Source of the DNA: Neolentinus lepideus HHB14362 ss-1
Taxonomy: Eukaryota > Basidiomycota > Agaricomycetes > Gloeophyllales > Gloeophyllaceae
DNA: 64,000 nucleotides
Direction of reading: 5' to 3'
Assembly: GCA_001632425.1 (NCBI GenBank)
Contig: KV425575.1
Coordinates: 305,462 to 369,461 of the forward strand
The notes under the pieces: generated by a model
Seen by the model: the letters and a program-made list of their open reading frames with translations, nothing else
What the model was told of the DNA's origin: nothing
Database searches by the model: none
Position numbers and translations under genes: made by a program
Shown: in pieces, positions 62,318-64,000 of the stretch
How positions within the stretch are numbered: position 1 is the stretch's first letter
How the letters are laid out: each line of letters opens with the position of its first letter

Positions 62318-63931
62318 TCAGTATCTATAAGATCTTGTTCTCATCAATTTTGTGTAGGTCCTGCTGCGAATGTTCAATACGAAGGCACACAAACAGAAGG
62401 CAGAATTCCGTACGCTTCTGCTAGCATCACGGTCGAAGTCAACTTGTTGAGTTGTCGTGATGAGCACGGCGGGGACGGTAGTCGTGCGTCGACCCACGCG
62501 CGAGAGATTATGCCTGGTCCCAGAGCTGCCCTCTCCCTGCCGATCACCGTTATTGTTGGTTCGAATACGATGTCGTGCATTCAAGTTAGCAATGAGTGTG
62601 TTCGAATATCTAGTGGGGTCACAATGAGAAAGATGGAGATGTATATGTGATGGCTGGTGCTCCTACAGTTTCGCAGTCATGTACATGCTAAAACCGAAGC
62701 GAATCAGAGATGTATAGACAGAAGACGTTTAATCGACTCACAGACTAAAATGACCGTTGTTATGTACAGACAAGAATATAATCAGGTGTAGAATTGAAGC
62801 TAACGCCGTCGTGGATCCACTCTCGATGGAGAGCCTCATCAACCGATATAGTAGGGAGTTGGTGTCCTTGAAGTTCGACCGCTTGTTTGCTTTTCTCAGC
62901 TATAGCGTACTATGTTCAGCCTCTGACAGACTTTTCAAGTTGACCGTAGTGGAGATGCCTACCAGAACCACCATGCTCACGGCAATTAACAAGTCGCAGA
63001 AGGCGTTTCCTGCCAGCCACACCTTGATACAATGTCAGGATAGTGTCGCATCCGAGTGAATGGATTGGCGCACTGATGCAACAACGGTAACCTCACTCAG
63101 GTGGGACAAGTCGGGCATGCGGAACAGCTATAACGGCGCGAGCACAACGAAACGGGATAACGCTACTCGCACATACCTTGATACTGGTGATCAAGGACAT
63201 GACAAAGGCGGTGATGGCAATCTCAGGCGGACTCTAATCAGAGCAATTGATTCAAGGTACTGCAGACGTACAAGACTAGTCAAGACAGGAAGGGGGCGCG
63301 ACTTCGAGAACACTGACATCCTCGTCGAAAAGAAGATCTGCACTCCACCAGCGACTGTCGGAGATAGTCGTGAGATGGACCCAGGGATGAGATCGTCGAC
63401 TAACTTACTGAAACCGTTGACGACTGGCGAGACAGAGAGTGACCAGACTAGGTGCAAAAGGGTTTTCGGGTCTCCCCAGCCTTTAACCATACTATAGCAC
63501 GCCGAATTGGTAGCAAATGCGGCTGCCATTGACTCTAACAACAGCACGATCCATACTAGATTTGAGAGGGTGAGTTGAGATCAATTTTAGGGTACGTCTG
63601 AGAATACAACCTGTGATCTTGGTGGACATCCGGTCATTCGGGTAGTGCGATGTGTAGATGGCTGGTTACCTCGAAATGAGAACAACTGAGGCCGACTTGA
63701 GAACTTGTCAACTCACAGACTTGCAGCATGAGAACTCCCTGCAGTAAATATGCAAACAAGTATCCCAAGAGCCGTGTGCGGCATGTTGGCTCATTTGATC
63801 TTGTGGCTTACTTTTCCAGCTTACAAGTGATCCTTCTCTACGTGTCGGTTTGGGATATCGTCCATTAGACAAAACTGCGAAAAAAAACACATCACTTGAA
63901 TATTTGCTGGTACACCGGCCAAAGGAGCCAT
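62318..63931 (-). CDS. DUF6534-like multi-pass membrane protein, 5' part uncertain
   Basis: A mushroom-expanded family of seven-helix proteins of unknown function. The minus strand reads, in order: MAPLAGVPANIQ at the far right (63931), HTALGILVCIFTAG, IYTSHYPNDRMSTKIT, VWIVLLLESMAAAFATNSAC, HLVWSLSVSPVVNG, then after an intron VQIFFSTRMSVFSKSRPLP. Next come VWLAGNAFCDLLIAVSMVVL and, after a 62-nt intron, FKDTNSLLYRLMRLSIESGS, TALASILHLIIFLSVHNN and YSNTLIANLNARHRIRTNN. The stop is at 62318. These blocks match the DUF6534 plan, including the late N-S-L-x-x-R-L-x-R-L motif. The joints between the first exons do not all keep frame, so a missed exon border, a frameshift or early decay is possible. 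Confidence 0.62.
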
Positions 63932-64000
63932 ATCTGACCCAAAGGTAGAATGCAGTGGACGGTTCCTTCCCAGGTGATCTCCCTATAGAGTTTCTAGTGG
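63932..64000. other. Window edge
   Basis: Short flank beyond the likely start of the DUF6534-like gene. Too short to interpret. Confidence 0.3.

Overview
The window looks like nuclear DNA of a filamentous basidiomycete (Agaricomycetes). Its genes carry many short GT-AG introns of about 48-65 bp. It holds fungal single-copy genes such as TPS2, separase, NMD3, RPB10, MAM33 and cystathionine gamma-synthase, plus mushroom-type families: a DUF6534-like membrane protein, a Mid2-like single-pass protein and a GPI-anchored chitin deacetylase. No rRNA, CRISPR or prokaryotic operon structure is visible. One assembly gap of 170 Ns (10351-10520) lies inside TPS2.

Layout: 1-2880 is a decayed inverted copy of a two-gene cassette (an Old Yellow Enzyme pseudogene on + and a pseudogene of an acidic unknown protein on -). 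3287-5638 is a three-RRM, RS-rich RNA-binding protein. 5944-10706 (-) is TPS2 with unusually long, low-complexity introns. 12474-13465 is a cupin/JmjC-type oxygenase. 14069-16042 is an auxin-efflux-carrier (PIN-like) transporter. 16472-16929 is a small Ser-rich protein. 18144-19193 is a Zn2Cys6 regulator. 19540-20519 is MAM33/p32. 21969-23895 (-) is an Sds23-like CBS protein. 24165-25667 is the N-terminal (CNH) half of a VPS3/TGFBRAP1-type CORVET subunit. 26376-28465 (-) is cystathionine gamma-synthase. 28466-30594 is gene-poor and holds a 150-bp tandem repeat. 30595-32004 is the acidic unknown protein. 32277-33675 (-) and 34424-35922 (-) are two tandem intact OYE genes. 37878-45206 (-) is separase. 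45758-45960 is a MITE. 47151-49369 (-) is the chitin deacetylase. 50574-53407 is the C-terminal half of the VPS3/TGFBRAP1 protein. 54266-55481 is a perilipin-like protein. 56018-57971 (-) is NMD3, divergent from RPB10 at 58223-58620. 59461-60780 (-) is a single-pass membrane protein. 62318-63931 (-) is a DUF6534-like membrane protein at the window edge.

Most genes are unrelated housekeeping functions (trehalose synthesis, methionine synthesis, endosome tethering, sister-chromatid separation, ribosome export, transcription) and show no metabolic cluster. Two points stand out. First, the two halves of one vacuolar-sorting gene lie about 25 kb apart on the same strand, with separase and the OYE block between them. 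Second, the OYE cassette shows inverted duplication, tandem duplication, pseudogene decay and a sharply bounded 210-bp identical tract that indicates recent gene conversion.
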